Positions 33,322-47,503 of a DNA stretch of 64,000 nucleotides are shown piece after piece. Source of the DNA: Mesoplasma melaleucae (lineage in GTDB: Bacteria; Bacillota_I; Bacilli_A; Mycoplasmatales; Mycoplasmataceae); contig NZ_CP024964.1 in assembly GCF_002804105.1 (NCBI RefSeq), positions 682,001 to 746,000 on the forward strand. The letters are read 5' to 3'. A model generated the notes under the pieces. It saw only the letters and a program-made list of their open reading frames with translations, searched no databases and was not told where the DNA came from. The position numbers and the translations under genes were made by a program. Position 1 is the stretch's first letter, and each line of letters begins with the position of its first letter.

Positions 33322-34257
33322 TTATGTTCTTTTAGAGTGTTCACCTTTTAGTTCGCAAAATGAAGTCAAAGTTAATATTCTTTCTTTCAATCTTGCTACT
33401 TTTGTTAATTCAATTTCTTTAATATTTTTTGTTATAGTATAAACTTTGTCTAGTTCATCATTATTAAAATTTGAAGACATAAAAGTTAATTTTTTTCGAT
33501 TCATTCGATAGTTTAAAACAACATATCATAAATTATCTCTTGTTCAGTTTGAAACCATTTCACCAGCAAAATCATCAATAAATAATATATCTGCTTTTTT
33601 CATTTGATCAATGTATGGAATTGATGTACCTGAAGTCTTATTAAATTGTTCTTTACATTTTTCAATTAAATCAGCTGCTGTACAAAAGAAGATTTTTTCA
33701 TTTCTTTTTGCTGCTTCATTCGCAAGGGTTTTTAGGATTGTTGTTTTACCAATTCCTGGTTTTCCATAAATATAAACACCTTTAATATTTTCACAATTAA
33801 TTTTTGTTTTATCTTCAATGTATTTTAAAATTTGTTTTCCAGCATTATTAATAAGTAACTTTCTTTCTTGAATTTCTTCTTCGTTAAAAAAGTTTTCTGT
33901 TTTCAAAGCATCTAAATAATCTTTAATTGTTTTTGGATAAACATCTACACTAAAGTCCTTATAAATATAATTATTTTTAATCATTTGGTTTTTGTTTTCA
34001 TATAAGAAATGTACACATGGACTTGAACTTAAATAAAAATTAGAATTTTTGTAAGTTAAATTTAATTGTCTTCCCTTAATTCTTTGACGACAGTCTTTTA
34101 AAAAACCTGTTTTACATTCAGTATAATCGGATACAAATTCATATAAAATAATAAAATTTTCTTTTAAAACTTCATCAGTAATTGGATTTGAATTATTAAT
34201 GCTGTCAGCTATTAATTGAGCAATAATCTTATTATCTTTAAAAATTTGAATATCCAT
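33322..34257 (-). CDS. dnaI: primosomal helicase loader DnaI
   Basis: A 311-aa AAA+ protein. The N-terminal region carries the Cys/His residues of the DnaI zinc module (ECKTGFLKDC ... PCVHFLYENK); the C-terminal half has Walker A YIYGKPGIGKTTILKTLA and Walker B ADILFIDDFAGE, then a sensor near TFMSSNF. It loads the replicative helicase onto DNA. The gene follows dnaB with a 9-nt gap. Confidence 0.92.
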
Positions 34258-34266
34258 ATACTTTAC

Positions 34267-35448
34267 CTACCATTCTATATTTATATTTGTATCCATAACA
34301 AACTCATTAACTGCTTTTTTACGAGGTTTGTCTGCTTCTTCAATTTTATTGTCATGTTTTATACTTACATTTTTCAAGTGTGTATAAAGTTCTTTTGTTG
34401 TTGTAATACCTTTTGCTTTAATGTTCTCAACTATTTTAACAACATAGTTATAAATAAATTTTTTATTATTCTTTAAATAAGAATAACTAATTAAACAATT
34501 TAATATCCCATCTGATAAATTGTACTTTACTTTTAAGCTATTAATAATATCAATAACATTTTGATCGGCTTCAACACCCATGCATTCGTTATAGAATTTT
34601 ATTCATTCTGTTGAATTAAAGCTATTAATAGTGTTGATATCATCATCTGATAAATAAACTCTTAGAACTTTTTTAAGTTCACTTCTTAAAAACATATTGA
34701 CTTCTCTATTTAATGAAATTCAATCAATTTGTTTAGATGTTTTTTTATAATTTTCAATCATTAATTTAGCAATGAAATTTATATCAAAATCTTTTTTGAC
34801 TAATAATGCATCAAGATTGGATTTAACACTTTCATTAAATTCTAGGATAACTCCTTTTTGTAATAAAATTCTTTCCAACTCTTTTAAATCTAAATTTTGA
34901 TCACATAAATAAACTGCTTTTCTTTCTGTATTAACAACTGATTCTAAATCAACAAAATCAAATTCATTTTCTTCATTATTTTCAAATAAATCCTCAAGTT
35001 CATAGTCTAAATCATTAACATTAAATTCTTTATGTTTAAACTGTAAGTGAGCAAGTTCAAAGTTCTCTTCTCCTACTTTTCTTAGTAGTCAAGATTTGAT
35101 AACTTCATTTTCAAAAAACTGTCTTGGTGAAAGTGGTGAATATAATACGATTGCCATGTTTCCACTTTTTTTAGATTTAAAGCATTTAATTAATTTTAAT
35201 TTAGTTAGTTTCCCCAAGTTTTTTTTCAGTTGCTTTTCTGATGAAGAAGTCATCAATGCAATTCTTTCTAAACTAAATGGTGATGAGTTTAGCTTTTTAC
35301 TTCAATTGCTTTCTAATATCAATGTATTATATAAACCAATTGCAGAAGCTCCGATAATAGGTTGGTATAGGTTGAACAATACTTCATGGTCTTCTTTTGC
35401 AAGTTCTTTTGTCCAATGAATTAAATATTTACGATTCAATATGCTCAT
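34267..35448 (-). CDS. dnaB: replication initiation and membrane attachment protein DnaB (DnaD-like)
   Basis: A 393-aa protein like Bacillus DnaB, a primosome component that brings DnaI and the helicase to the origin or a stalled fork. The N-terminal winged-helix part reads DHEVLFNLYQPIIGASAIGL, and the C-terminal DnaB_2 domain lies around LSDGILNCLISYSYLKNNKK. It ends in a TGG Trp codon (rare here) before TAG. AGGAGGTAAAG precedes the ATG. It heads the dnaB-dnaI pair. Confidence 0.85.
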
Positions 35449-35610
35449 ACTTTACCTCCTGAATACAAATATAAATATAAAATAAAAAAACTTAAAATTT
35501 TTAATAAATTGCATAGACTTTTTAATAATTTTTTGTAGTGTTTATAAGCAAGGAAAAAACATACATAAAATAGTACGCTTATTTAAAGTTTTCCACATTT
35601 CAACAAAAAG

Positions 35611-36438
35611 TTACTTTTGACATTTTAAACAAATGTAAGTTCCACGACCTGCAACTTGTTTTTTAATGATTTTTGAACCACAAATAAAGCATTCATCATC
35701 TTTTCTTAAATGAACATTTAATTCATTTTGAAATTGACCAATTTCTCCATCTCCAGATTTATAACTATGGATTGAAGTCCCTTTCATATCAATTGCTTTT
35801 TGAAGTATTTCATTTGAGTATTTAATAATTAACTTAAGTTCTTTATCAGTAAGTGATTTAGTTGATCTTTCAGGGTTTATTTTAGCTGAAAATAAAATTT
35901 CATTTGCATAAATATTACCAATTCCACATAAAATACTTTGATCAAGTATAAATGCTTTAATCAACATATTTGATTTTTCTGCTTTTGCTTTTAAGTACTC
36001 AAATGGAGGTTGATTATTTAATGGTTCAGGACCAAGCTTATCCATTTTACTTTTTTCTAGGTACTCATCTTTATTTCAAATTTCAATTGTTCCAAATTTT
36101 CTTGAATCATAATATTTTAAATACTCACCATCTGATAATTCAAATTGTAATCGTAAATGATTTTTATTATAGATGTTTACTTCTTTAGAAGTAATACTTC
36201 ATTTACCTTCCATTCTTAAATGACTTATCATTATTTGAGATGCTAATTCGAACATTAAATATTTACCATAATTAGAAACTTTTAAAATCTTTTGATTTTC
36301 TGTTTTTTTAATAAAATCTTTAAGTTCATTTCTTCATACCATTTTTTCAAAAAAGCACTCTGTTTTAAGAATTATTTTGTTTACTAAGTTTTTATTTAAA
36401 AAATTGGCAACTGTTCGGACTTCTGGTAGTTCAGGCAT
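35611..36438 (-). CDS. mutM: formamidopyrimidine-DNA glycosylase
   Basis: A 275-aa base-excision enzyme for 8-oxoguanine and Fapy lesions. It starts MPELPEV, where the N-terminal proline and following glutamate are catalytic, has the H2TH region around LDQSILCGIGNIYANEILF, and ends in the zinc finger CFICGSKIIKKQVAGRGTYI then CLKC. It follows polA by 15 nt, so it is co-expressed with it. Confidence 0.95.
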
Positions 36439-36453
36439 ATAAATCACTCCTTT

Positions 36454-39141
36454 TTATTTTAGTTCAAATCAATTATTCCCTTTTGATTCGTTAACTTCAA
36501 GTTTAATATTAATTTCAGTTTCATCTTTTTTAACTATTTTTGCAAGATCTTTAAATGCAGTTTTCATGTTTGCTTCAATTATTTCTAAAGCAGTTTGCAC
36601 TTCAGATTCATAAATCTCAAAAATAATTTCATCATGAATTTGAGTAACCATATAACTTTTTAAATTTTGAGTTGCAAAAGCATTTGATATATTAATCATA
36701 GCTACTTTTAAAATATCTGCTGCAGTACCTTGAATTGGCATATTAACTGCTATTCTATTTCCAAAGCTTTTAACCATAAAATTAGTTGAAGCTAATTCAT
36801 TAATTATTCTTTTTCTATTTGCAAAAGTTGAAGCATAGCCTTTTTCCATTGCTTCTTTAATTAAACTATTTTTATATAACATAAGTTTTGGAAAAGAATT
36901 ATAATATTCTTCAATAAATTGTCTTGCTTCTGGGATTGAGATTTTTAAGTCATTACTTAAACCAAAATCGCTTAAACCATAAATAATTCCAAAGTTAAAA
37001 ACTTTAGCTATTCTTCTTTGATCACTTGTTATTTCAATATCATCTGCTAGGTTAAATATTTTACGAGCTGCTTCTGTATGAATATCTCTATCTGATCCAA
37101 AAATACTTAATAATGTATCTTCATGACCTAATTGAGCTAAAACACGTAATTCAATTTGAGAATAGTCAAAACTATAAAATTTAGTATCTGGATTAGAAAT
37201 AAATATTTTACGCGCTTCTTTTTGTAAATCATCTTTAACCGAAATATTTTGGATATTAGGCTCAGATGATGAAAGTCTACCTGTATTTGTTAATGTTTGA
37301 TTAAAGATTGTGTGTACTTTATGATCTGAGAAAATAAATTTTTCAAAACCTCTTAAGTATGTTGAATATAATTTATTTAGTTTTCTGTGTTCTAATAATA
37401 AATTTACAACTGGGTGTAAATGAACTATTCTTTCTAATGCTTCACGATCAGTACTTTGTTTTTTATTTGAAGGTAATCCTAATTGATCAAATAATAATTC
37501 CTTAATCTGTTTTGGTGATGCAAAGTTGAAACTATCATCAATATAACCTGTAAGAACTACTCGCATCTTTTTTTCAATTTCTTCAATTTTTGAAAGTGTC
37601 AGTGCAGTTTGTTTATCTAACTCTAATTTATCAATTAAAATTCCTTTTTGTTCCATTTCAAATAAAACTTTAACAAGTGGTAATTCAATATCTTGATATA
37701 ATTCAAACTGTTCATTTTCTTTTAAGCTGTTAAGAATTAAATCATATGAAGTTTTTAATACTTCTAACTTGCTAACAATGAATAATGATTTTAATTCTAA
37801 ATCAATTTCCTTATTTTGCTTAGCACCTTTACCATAAACTAATTCATCTTCGTCTAATAATAAGTCCATTTGAACAATATTAAATAAGTTTTGGATTCTT
37901 GAAGTAATATTAGGATTTAAAACATAAGCAGCAACCATAGCATCATAAATAAATGAATCATAATTAAAATTAATCTGTGCATTAGCAAATAAAGTAACAA
38001 CCTTTTTAATGTCATAAGTTGCTTTTTTAAAATCAGAATTTATTAAAAATGCTTCAAGTTCTGTGTCATCTTTTACAGTATCAAGATAAAAGTATCCTTT
38101 TTCGTTCGCAATAGCCAGTCCTATAATTTCACCTTTGTGATAATTTTCTTCAAGTGATTCTACATAAATAAAATTGAACTCTGATGCATAACTATTATCT
38201 CATTTAACTAATTGTTGATATTTAATTTTTTCTTTTACTTTTACATCTTCAAGTTTATTTATAACACCAACTCGATTAGTTAATCTTTTTACTAATGAAA
38301 CCATTTCATATTTTTCTAAAAAATTAATTAATCCATTTAAGTTAACATTGATTCGATCAAATTTTAATTCTTCCATTTCAACATCACAATTAATAGTTGC
38401 AATTTCTTTACATAAAAATGCAGACTCTTTACCATTAATTAATTTTTCTTGTAACTTACCTGAAATAGCATCAATGTTTTCATAAATGCCTTCAACAGTT
38501 ATAAATTCTTTTAAAAGTTTGATAGCTGTTTTTTTTCCAACACCTTCAACACCTTTTAAATTATCTGATGGATCTCCCATTAAACCTTTTAAGTCCACAA
38601 CATGTTTTGGTGCTACTTCTCATTTAGTCATTAATTCTGCTTCACCAAATAACTCTAAATCCGAAGTTCCTAATTTTGGTAATAATATTTTTGTTTTATC
38701 AGTAATTAATTGAAACATATCTTTATCACTTGTTAGAATTTCAACTTCAAAACCATTACAATGATTTTCAATAATTCTGGCCATTGTTCCAATCAAATCA
38801 TCTGCTTCATAATTTTCTTTTTCACATCAAGTAATATTTGCTGAATCTAAAAACTCTCTAACAATTTGAAATTGAGGGATTAATTCTTCAGGTGTTGCTG
38901 ATCTACCTGCTTTATAGTTTTCTAATTTATCATGTCTAAAAGTTTTTTTAGATTTATCAAATGCGACTTTTACATCATGATAGTCTCGATCACTAACTAA
39001 GCTTGTTAGCATGTTAGCAAATGAGTAGACTGCATTTGTTGGTATTCCGTTACTTGTTTTTAAGATTACACCTGAATATGCACTTGCATAATAAGCTCTA
39101 AAAAGTAATGAATTTCCATCAACTAGTAAAATCTTTTTCAT
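36454..39141 (-). CDS. polA: DNA polymerase I with 5' nuclease domain
   Basis: An 895-aa family A polymerase. The N-terminal 5'-3' exonuclease reads ILLVDGNSLLFRAYYAS and has GDPSDNLKGVEGVGKKTAIK. The polymerase domain has KFYSFDYSQIELRVLAQLGH (motif A), RRIAKVFNFGIIYGLS (motif B) and VTQIHDEIIFEI (motif C). The middle, 3'-5' exonuclease-like domain lacks the DxE of the active enzyme (it reads NFIYVESLEENYHKG), so proofreading is probably absent. TGA encodes several Trp; the C-terminus is NNWFELK. Confidence 0.95.
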
Positions 39142-39159
39142 ATTTCCCTCTTTTCTAAT

Positions 39160-42111
39160 TTAAATTGGTTTAACTATTGTTTCTAGTATACCAGTTATTC
39201 TATTTTTATAAGTTTGTGTTTTAATTTTTAAAATGTAATTTTTATTTGCTACTAAATCATATTGTAAATTATCAAAGTTTGAAGCAAACACAGTTAAATC
39301 TATTGACTCAGTGTCATCAAACACAGTTACAAATGCCATATTATTTTTATTTTTATCTTTGATAACTCTAATTCCTGAAATTTGACCAATAATATTTACT
39401 TCATTCATATTACCTATTAATTTAATAATATCAATAGGTTTAAAATATGCATTCTCATTTTTAAGTTTAGTAATTGGATTTGCTGATATATAAAACCCAA
39501 ATACTTCTTTTTCATAATTAGATTCAACTTCTTCATTTAATTGTTCTTCAAACAAGTTTTCAATTTTAGTTTGTTTGTCTAAACTTATATTTTCATTAAA
39601 AGCAGTCATGGCACTAAAAATAAAATCTCTATTTGCAACCATTGTTGACTTATTATAACCAAAACAATCAAAGCTTCCAGCTTTTGCTAATAAATTATAA
39701 TTTGATTCATTTAAACCTTTATTTTTCATGTAGTAGAAGAATTTATTTAAATCTTCAAATAAATCTTCATGTTCATTATAAAGTTTATTTAGTGTAGTAG
39801 TAAACTCTTTTCAAATTCCTTTTATCAATGTTAAAGGCATATAAATTCTATTTTCAGAACTTATGTAATTAGAATTCATGTATTTTACTGATGGTTTAAT
39901 TACTTGAATTCCAAATTGTTTTACTTCTTTAATGTATTTACTTGTTTTGCTTTGGTTACCCATCACACCATTTAATAAAGCTGTATAAAATTCTGCAGTA
40001 TAATGTGCTTTAAATCATGCTAATCAATATCCAATGTAAGAATAAGCGATCGCGTGTGACTTGTTAAATCCATATTTTGCAAATTTCTCAATTCAATTTC
40101 AAATTGCTGTTGCTTTTTCCTTTGAGTAATTATTAGCAATTGCATTATTAATAAATTCATCTTTAACTTGCATCATATATTCAATTTGTTTTTTACCCAT
40201 TGCACGTCTAACAATGTCAGCTTTTCCTAATGAGAAATTCCCTACTAACTGAAGTATTTGCATAACTTGTTCTTGATATACAATAACTCCATATGTTGGT
40301 AGTAAAATGTCAGCAAGACTTCGATCAACCAATGATACTTTTCTTCTGTTTTTATTATGAATATATTCTGGAATCATTTCTTGAGGACCAGGTCTATATA
40401 ATGATGAAGCAGCTGAGATATCATTAATACTATTAACTTTCATATCAATAATTAAATTAGTCATTCCTTGCGATTCAAGTTGAAAAATTCCAGTTGTGTT
40501 ACCTTGTCTTAAAATTTCAAATGTTTTTGCATCATGAATATCAATTTTTGAAAGACTAAGATCTTTTTTATAATTTTGTTTAATAAGATCCATAATTTCT
40601 TTTATTGTTGTTAAATTTCTTAACCCTAATAAATCCATTTTAATTAAACCGATTTCTTCAAGATAGTTCATATCAAATTGAGTTTGATAAATTCCATTTA
40701 AGCCTTGTCTAATTGGTAAAACTGTTCTTAAATCCACATCACTAATGATAATCCCAGCAGCATGTGTTCCAGTTTGTCTAGGACAACCAATTAGTTTTTC
40801 TGTTAAATTAAAGATATCTTTGAATTCTGGTTTTTCGCTATATTCACGAATAAGTTTTTGTGTTTTGATAATTTCATCAAAATCTAAATAATCATCAGTT
40901 AATGATTTTGTTATTAAATTAACTTTATCAAGATCAACTTCATAAATTCTACAAGCATCCCTAAATGCAGATTTAAAACCAATTGTTTGATAGGTAACAA
41001 TTGTTGCAACATTGTATCTTCCATATTTTTCAAATAAGTATTCAATTACTTCATCTCTTCGATTATCTTGAAAGTCAATATCAATATCTGGCATAGTTAT
41101 ACGTTCAGGATTTAAGAATCTTTCAAATAGTAAGTTATATTCAATTGGATCAATAGTTGTTATTCGTAATAAAAATGAAACTAAACTACTTGCAGCACTA
41201 CCTCTTCCAGGCCCAACGATGATATCATTCTTTTTAGCAAATGAAACATAATCATGAACAATTAAGAAATAGTCAGCAAAACCTGTTTTTTCAATAACAC
41301 TTAACTCTGTATTTAAACGATCTAAATACTCTGATGTGACAGGTTGATTTTTAATTTTAGTTAAATAATGTTTTAAACCAGCTAAGCATTTTTGTTTTAA
41401 ATAAGAAAAACTTGGCATATTGTATGGTGCAGAAAATTTAGCCATGTGCTTTTCATTATTTTCAAAGATATCTAATTCAACTTTTGATTTAATTAATTCA
41501 GTTACTTTTAAAGTATCAGGAAAAACTTCAAGAATGTCATCTGCATAAGGATATGATTCATCGATTTTATAAAGATTTTCAGCTTCTTTAATATTGATGC
41601 CATTTTTTAAAGCAAAAACACCTCTGTAATGTTGTTGTTCATTATCAGAGATATATCTAATTGTATTAAAAAACAATTTTATTTGATTTGTATTTAAAAC
41701 TTCAGCATCATTAAAATAGTCTTTGCTTTTTTCTAAATTTGTAATTAAAAAACAATTGTGATTAACGCGACTTTTAATCAATTCAAGTGTTTGATCATCA
41801 TTTAATTTTGTTTCATCATTTAGTTCTGATGAAATGAAACAAATGTCTTTATATCCTTTTTGGTTTTTTGAAATTAATGTTATGATTTTTCCACTTTCTA
41901 ATTCAATAGACAAACCAATTATTGGTTTAATATTTTCTTTAGAAGCTTTTTTGTAAAATTCTGCTACCCCATACATAGTTTTGTTTTCACAATAAAATAA
42001 ATATTCAAAACCTTCTTTTTTAGCAAAAGAAATATAATCATTAATTTTAATTAATGACTCTTGAAAATTATAAACACTACGCACATTTATTAAGGGTATA
42101 AAATTTGACAT
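39160..42111 (-). CDS. dnaE: DNA polymerase III alpha subunit, DnaE type
   Basis: A 983-aa C-family polymerase. Catalytic region: VGPGRGSAASSLVSFLL and PDIDIDFQDNRRDEVIEYL (the DID aspartates), then ASSLYRPGPQEMIPEYI and a C-terminal OB domain with INIIGQISGIR-like sequence. The N-terminal PHP domain lacks the usual HxH (FIPLINVRSVYNFQES), so it is probably inactive. Firmicutes-type DnaE works beside PolC. It overlaps the thiI stop by 1 nt. Confidence 0.95.
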
Positions 42112-43313
42112 TAATCCTCCTTTATAATTTCTTCTACAAAATCTCCGTTATTAAAAACAAATTTTTGAATTTTATTTTCCATTGTATAATCTAATAATTC
42201 ATTTCATAAAATTGCATTTTCTTGTTGTTCTGCCATTCATCTTTTTGGTTTTGTTACTGGTTGTTTAGGAACAAATAATGAACAAGCATCATCAAATGGT
42301 AAGATTGATGTTTCATAAGATTCAATAAATTTTGAAATAGTTATGATTTCTTCTTTATCATAAGTTAATACTGGTCTTAGGATTGGTAAATTACTTGTTG
42401 TATTAATAACATCAATACTTTGAATTGTTTGAGAAGCAACTTGTCCAAGGCTTTCACCGGTTATTAAAGCTTCATGTCCATTTGACTTAGCTAATAAGTT
42501 AGCAATTCGCATAAACATTCTACGCATGATTGTAATTTTGTAACTTTCTTCTGGCATATGTTGTAGTTCATGTAATAACATTGAAAAATCACAAACATAT
42601 AAATTAAATTTTTTTGAATTATATTTTGAAACAATTTTTGCTAATTTAAAAACTTTATCTAATGCTTCAGGTGAAGTATGAGGTGGAGTCATGAAGTGAA
42701 TAAAATCAACATGCATCCCTCTTTTCATTGTTAAGAAAGAAGCAACTGGTGAATCAATTCCTCCACTTAATAATGAAAGTCCTTTTCCACTAACACCAAC
42801 TGGTAATCCTTTTAATCCTTCAATTTTTTTTGAAAAAATTTGGATTCCATCTTTTTTAACTAAAACTTCAATTTTTAAATCAGGATTATGTACATCAACA
42901 ATAAGATTATCAACTGCTCTTAAAACCATTGGTGCTAAAGCTAATTTCAATTCAGCACTAGTCATTGGAAAACTTTTATCTTTTCTTGTAATTTCTAATT
43001 TAAATCTTTTAAATTCAGAGTTCTTTGCAATTTCAATTACTTTCTTACCAATTTCTTCTAAATCTTTTACAAGTTTATCAATAACAGATAAAGAATATAT
43101 CCCAAACACTGTTTTTAGTTCATTCAAAACTTGATCTAGAATTGTATCTTCAACATCAATAACTAGTGAATTATTATCTTTTATGAACTTTAATTTAGAT
43201 TGATCAAATTGCTTTAACTTGAATTTAATATTATCTAAAAGTTTACTAATAAACATATGTTTATTATTCCCTTTTAATGTTAGTTCACCATATCTTACTA
43301 ATATACTTTTCAT
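42111..43313 (-). CDS. thiI: tRNA 4-thiouridine synthase ThiI
   Basis: A 400-aa tRNA sulfurtransferase making s4U8. It has an N-terminal ferredoxin-like/THUMP part (SILVRYGELTLKGNN) and a PP-loop ATPase (LLSGGIDSPVASFLTMKRG). There is no C-terminal rhodanese domain, as in other Firmicutes. The stop TAA shares an A with the dnaE ATG. Confidence 0.95.
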
Positions 43314-43331
43314 TTTTCCCTGATTTCTATT

Positions 43332-45122
43332 TTAGCTAACTGCTATATTTTGTGAATTTAAGTGATTTAAAATTGCAACATTGTCTTTTAAACAAGTTTC
43401 ATAGTTTTCTTCTTTTAATCTTGCAAGTGATACACTTATTTTTTCATCAATTAATTTAATTCCACCAAATCGATTTAAATACGAAAGACTCATTTCAGCT
43501 AGTTTAGCTAAATAAATAGTTGAAGCCATATCATTTCTTAACATTGCAAAATTAATAATTTCTGAATCTAAATAATCAATCATTGCGTTATAGTTCTGTC
43601 TATTAAAAAATATTTTTGGATCAGCTTTTAATTGTTTTTCTGATCAAGTAAGTTTTTTAAATCCATTGTTAATTTCTTCTTGGAATGTTTTTAAAACCGA
43701 CACAGTAGCATTTTTTGCAATCATTACTTCCATTATTGCTAATATCTTTTTAAGGCTCATATTTCTTGATTCAATTTCATTTAAAATGTCTTCTTCTGTT
43801 GTTAGTTCAGATCTTATAACTCTTAACTTTTCAAAAGAAACAAATATTTTTGAAAGTAGATCAGTTAGTATTCCACCTTGTTTTGTGTAATTAAGTTTTT
43901 GCACTGATGTTTTACTGTTCTCAAATTCAACCAATAAATTGTTATATCTTTTTTGATGTTCTTTAACTATTTGTTCAACAGACAAAATTTTACTTTTAAT
44001 TGAATTAATATTATTAACACTTCCAAATGCTTCATTTAAGTTCATTACATCTTTAATTGATACTATTTCATTTCATAAAGCTGAAAAAGAATTAGTAATT
44101 TTTTTTTCACTATTGTTAATAAATTCTTTAATTAACATTTCATATTTCATGTTTGTTTCAAAACTTTTGATTTGTAATAAAAGATTTTCTGAAATTTCGT
44201 ATGCTCTTTCAATATTTAATGAATATATATTTCTTTTAATACTTGTAACCATATTTGTGTATAAACAATACAATGAATTAAATTGAGAAGTTTTATTTAG
44301 TTTTTCTAATTCATTACTTGTTAAATTTTGTAAAATTGAACTTTCAATTTCTTTTAGTTTATTTTCTAATTGTTGATCAACTAGGTAAATAATTTTTTCA
44401 CTATCATCAATAATTCTAATTAATTTAGCAATTATTTCATATGCCTCTTTTAAGCCTGAAATTGCCTGATTGTATTTAGCTCTCTTAATATCCATGCTTG
44501 CTGATTCAATTAATAATCTTAAATTGTTTACATAAGTCGCATTTAAAGCATTAGGGCTTCAAACAACATTTGCTGTATCATTGGTTGTTTTTATTAATGA
44601 AAGTACATTGTTTGTTTTTTCAATTACATTAATATATCAATCTCTTGCAACATTCTGCATTTCTAAAATTGTTTCAATATTTTTAATTGTTTCAGTATTA
44701 TCAGTTAATAAACTAAAAGCATCATCACAAATTCTTTTTGCTTTCATGTAATTTTTTAACGTTGGTTTTGGTCTATAGCTATTTTGATTAAACATCTCTG
44801 CTGTTTCTGTTGTTAATTTCACAAATCTTTCTGCAAAAATATTGTAGTAGTTTCTTAATAAAATTAAAAATGTTGCTTCTAGATTTTTGTTATCTCTATT
44901 TTGTAAAGAAACTCTATAAACAATAATGATCTTTTTGATTAATGGCGATGCATCAACAAATGTTAAGTATTTTGAACTTTCATAAGTATACTCAACAATT
45001 TTTTTGTAAAGTATCAGTGTAACTAATGTTCCAATTAATCCTAAAATAGAAATAATAACTAAAACAATACATACTGCTAACAATGCTGTTGGCTTACTTG
45101 ATAAAGCTGAGAATAAATTCAT
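43332..45122 (-). CDS. ezrA: septation ring regulator EzrA-like protein
   Basis: A 596-aa protein with one N-terminal TM helix (about residues 12-40) and a long helical, coiled-coil cytoplasmic region, the architecture of EzrA, which restrains FtsZ ring assembly in Firmicutes. Segments RRIRSEL-like, SKTSVQKLNYTKQGGILTDL and RFGGIKLIDEKIS are consistent. Length matches (about 560-600 aa). Family by architecture and position, not by a catalytic motif. It heads the ezrA-thiI-dnaE-polA-mutM run. Confidence 0.75.
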
Positions 45123-45179
45123 AAAATCACCACATTTCTACTATATATAATTATAACAAATATATTTTACACATTTGAA

Positions 45180-45208
45180 TTGAAAACTGTGTTGTTTTTA
45201 TATATAAT
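45180..45208 (+). promoter_or_regulatory. rpsD promoter
   Basis: TTGAAA at 45180-45185, a 17-nt spacer and TATAAT at 45203-45208. Transcription would start near 45215, giving a leader of about 155 nt. Confidence 0.75.
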
Positions 45209-45214
45209 ATTAAA

Positions 45215-45370
45215 GTTATTGTTTATATTCTGCGGATGAATATTTATTAAAAACTGTTTATTGTAATTAAAGTAGTAACTCTTTGCAGTAAGAGCGAATT
45301 GATAAACTGGTTAGTAAGGAATTCATTAAAGACTATTTTTAATAACGCTATTTTAAAAAGGAGATAACGT
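45215..45370 (+). promoter_or_regulatory. candidate S4-type autoregulatory leader
   Basis: The untranslated leader of rpsD is long. A hairpin CTCTT-TGCAGT-AAGAG lies at about 45281-45296. Bacillus rpsD is autoregulated through a leader RNA, so the same role is likely here; no covariance check was possible. AAAGGAG lies just ahead of the ATG. Confidence 0.4.
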
Positions 45371-45997
45371 ATGTCAAGATATACAGGATCAACATTTAAA
45401 AAAGCAAGAAGATATGGTTTCTCAATTCTTGAGAATGGTAAAGAATTTAGCAAAGGTAAAAAAAGAGTAACAACTCCAGGTCAACATGGTAAAGACAAAG
45501 CTCGTTTAAAAATGAGTGGATACGGTGCTCAATTACAAGAAAAACAAAAAGTTAAATTCATGTATGGAATGACTGAAAGACAATTTAGAAATACATTTGC
45601 AAAAGCTAAAAAAGTTCACGGTGGAATTTTAGGGACAAACTTCCTAGTATTATTAGAATCAAGATTAGACAACATCGTTTTCCGTCTTGGATTCGCAATG
45701 ACTAGACAAGCTGCTCGTCAATTAGTTAACCACGGACACATTTTAGTAAATGGTAAAAAAATTGATATTCCATCATACCAAGTAAAACCAGGAGATCAAA
45801 TTGAAGTTAAAGAAGCTATGAAGAAAAACGATAAAATTGCTGAAGCATTACAAAACAATGAATCAACAGTTGAATTTGTTAAAGTAGACAAAGCTAACTT
45901 AAAAGGACAATTTGTAAGATTACCTGAACGTCAAGAATTAAATCTAGAAATCAACGATGCTTTAATTGTTGAATGATACAACCGTTTAATTAAATAA
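45371..45997 (+). CDS. rpsD: 30S ribosomal protein S4
   Basis: A 208-aa S4 with the N-terminal core [36 protein letters not shown], and the S4 RNA-binding domain [20 protein letters not shown] and [20 protein letters not shown]. An early 30S assembly protein. The C-terminus WYNRLIK uses TGA for Trp. A terminator follows the stop. Confidence 0.97.
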
Positions 45998-46010
45998 TAA
46001 TTAAACTTAA

Positions 46011-46037
46011 AAACACCAACTACGTTGGTGTTTTTTT
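46011..46037 (+). terminator. terminator after rpsD
   Basis: ACACCAAC, TAC and GTTGGTGT, followed by eight T. Confidence 0.88.
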
Positions 46038-46149
46038 ATTTAACATTAATATATATAAAACTCATCCGTAAATAAGTTACTTTTGTTTTGAGAGAAAAAA
46101 TAAAATGTAAATTTGATAATAAAAGTATATATAAATGAAAAAGATTTAA

Positions 46150-46212
46150 AAACTGCTATTAGCAGTTTTTATGCGGGGGGATAAATTACTTATCCCCTAT
46201 TTTTATTATAAT
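46150..46212. terminator. two tandem hairpins between rpsD and tyrS
   Basis: AAAAACTGC-TATTA-GCAGTTTTT at about 46155-46175 is followed by GGGGATAA, ATTAC, TTATCCCC and then a T-rich tract at about 46178-46205. The first is symmetric and could act on both strands. The second ends plus-strand transcription, though rpsD already has its own terminator 130 nt upstream. Confidence 0.6.
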
Positions 46213-46251
46213 GTATTTCTTCCAAATTTTAAACACATTTATGGAATATTT

Positions 46252-47493
<1,242 letters not shown>

Positions 47494-47503
47494 ATAATCT
47501 CCT

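Noticed and set aside
35589-35597. DnaA-box-like TTTTCCACA between dnaB and mutM
   Set aside because: One mismatch from TTATCCACA and only a single copy; no cluster, so not an origin.
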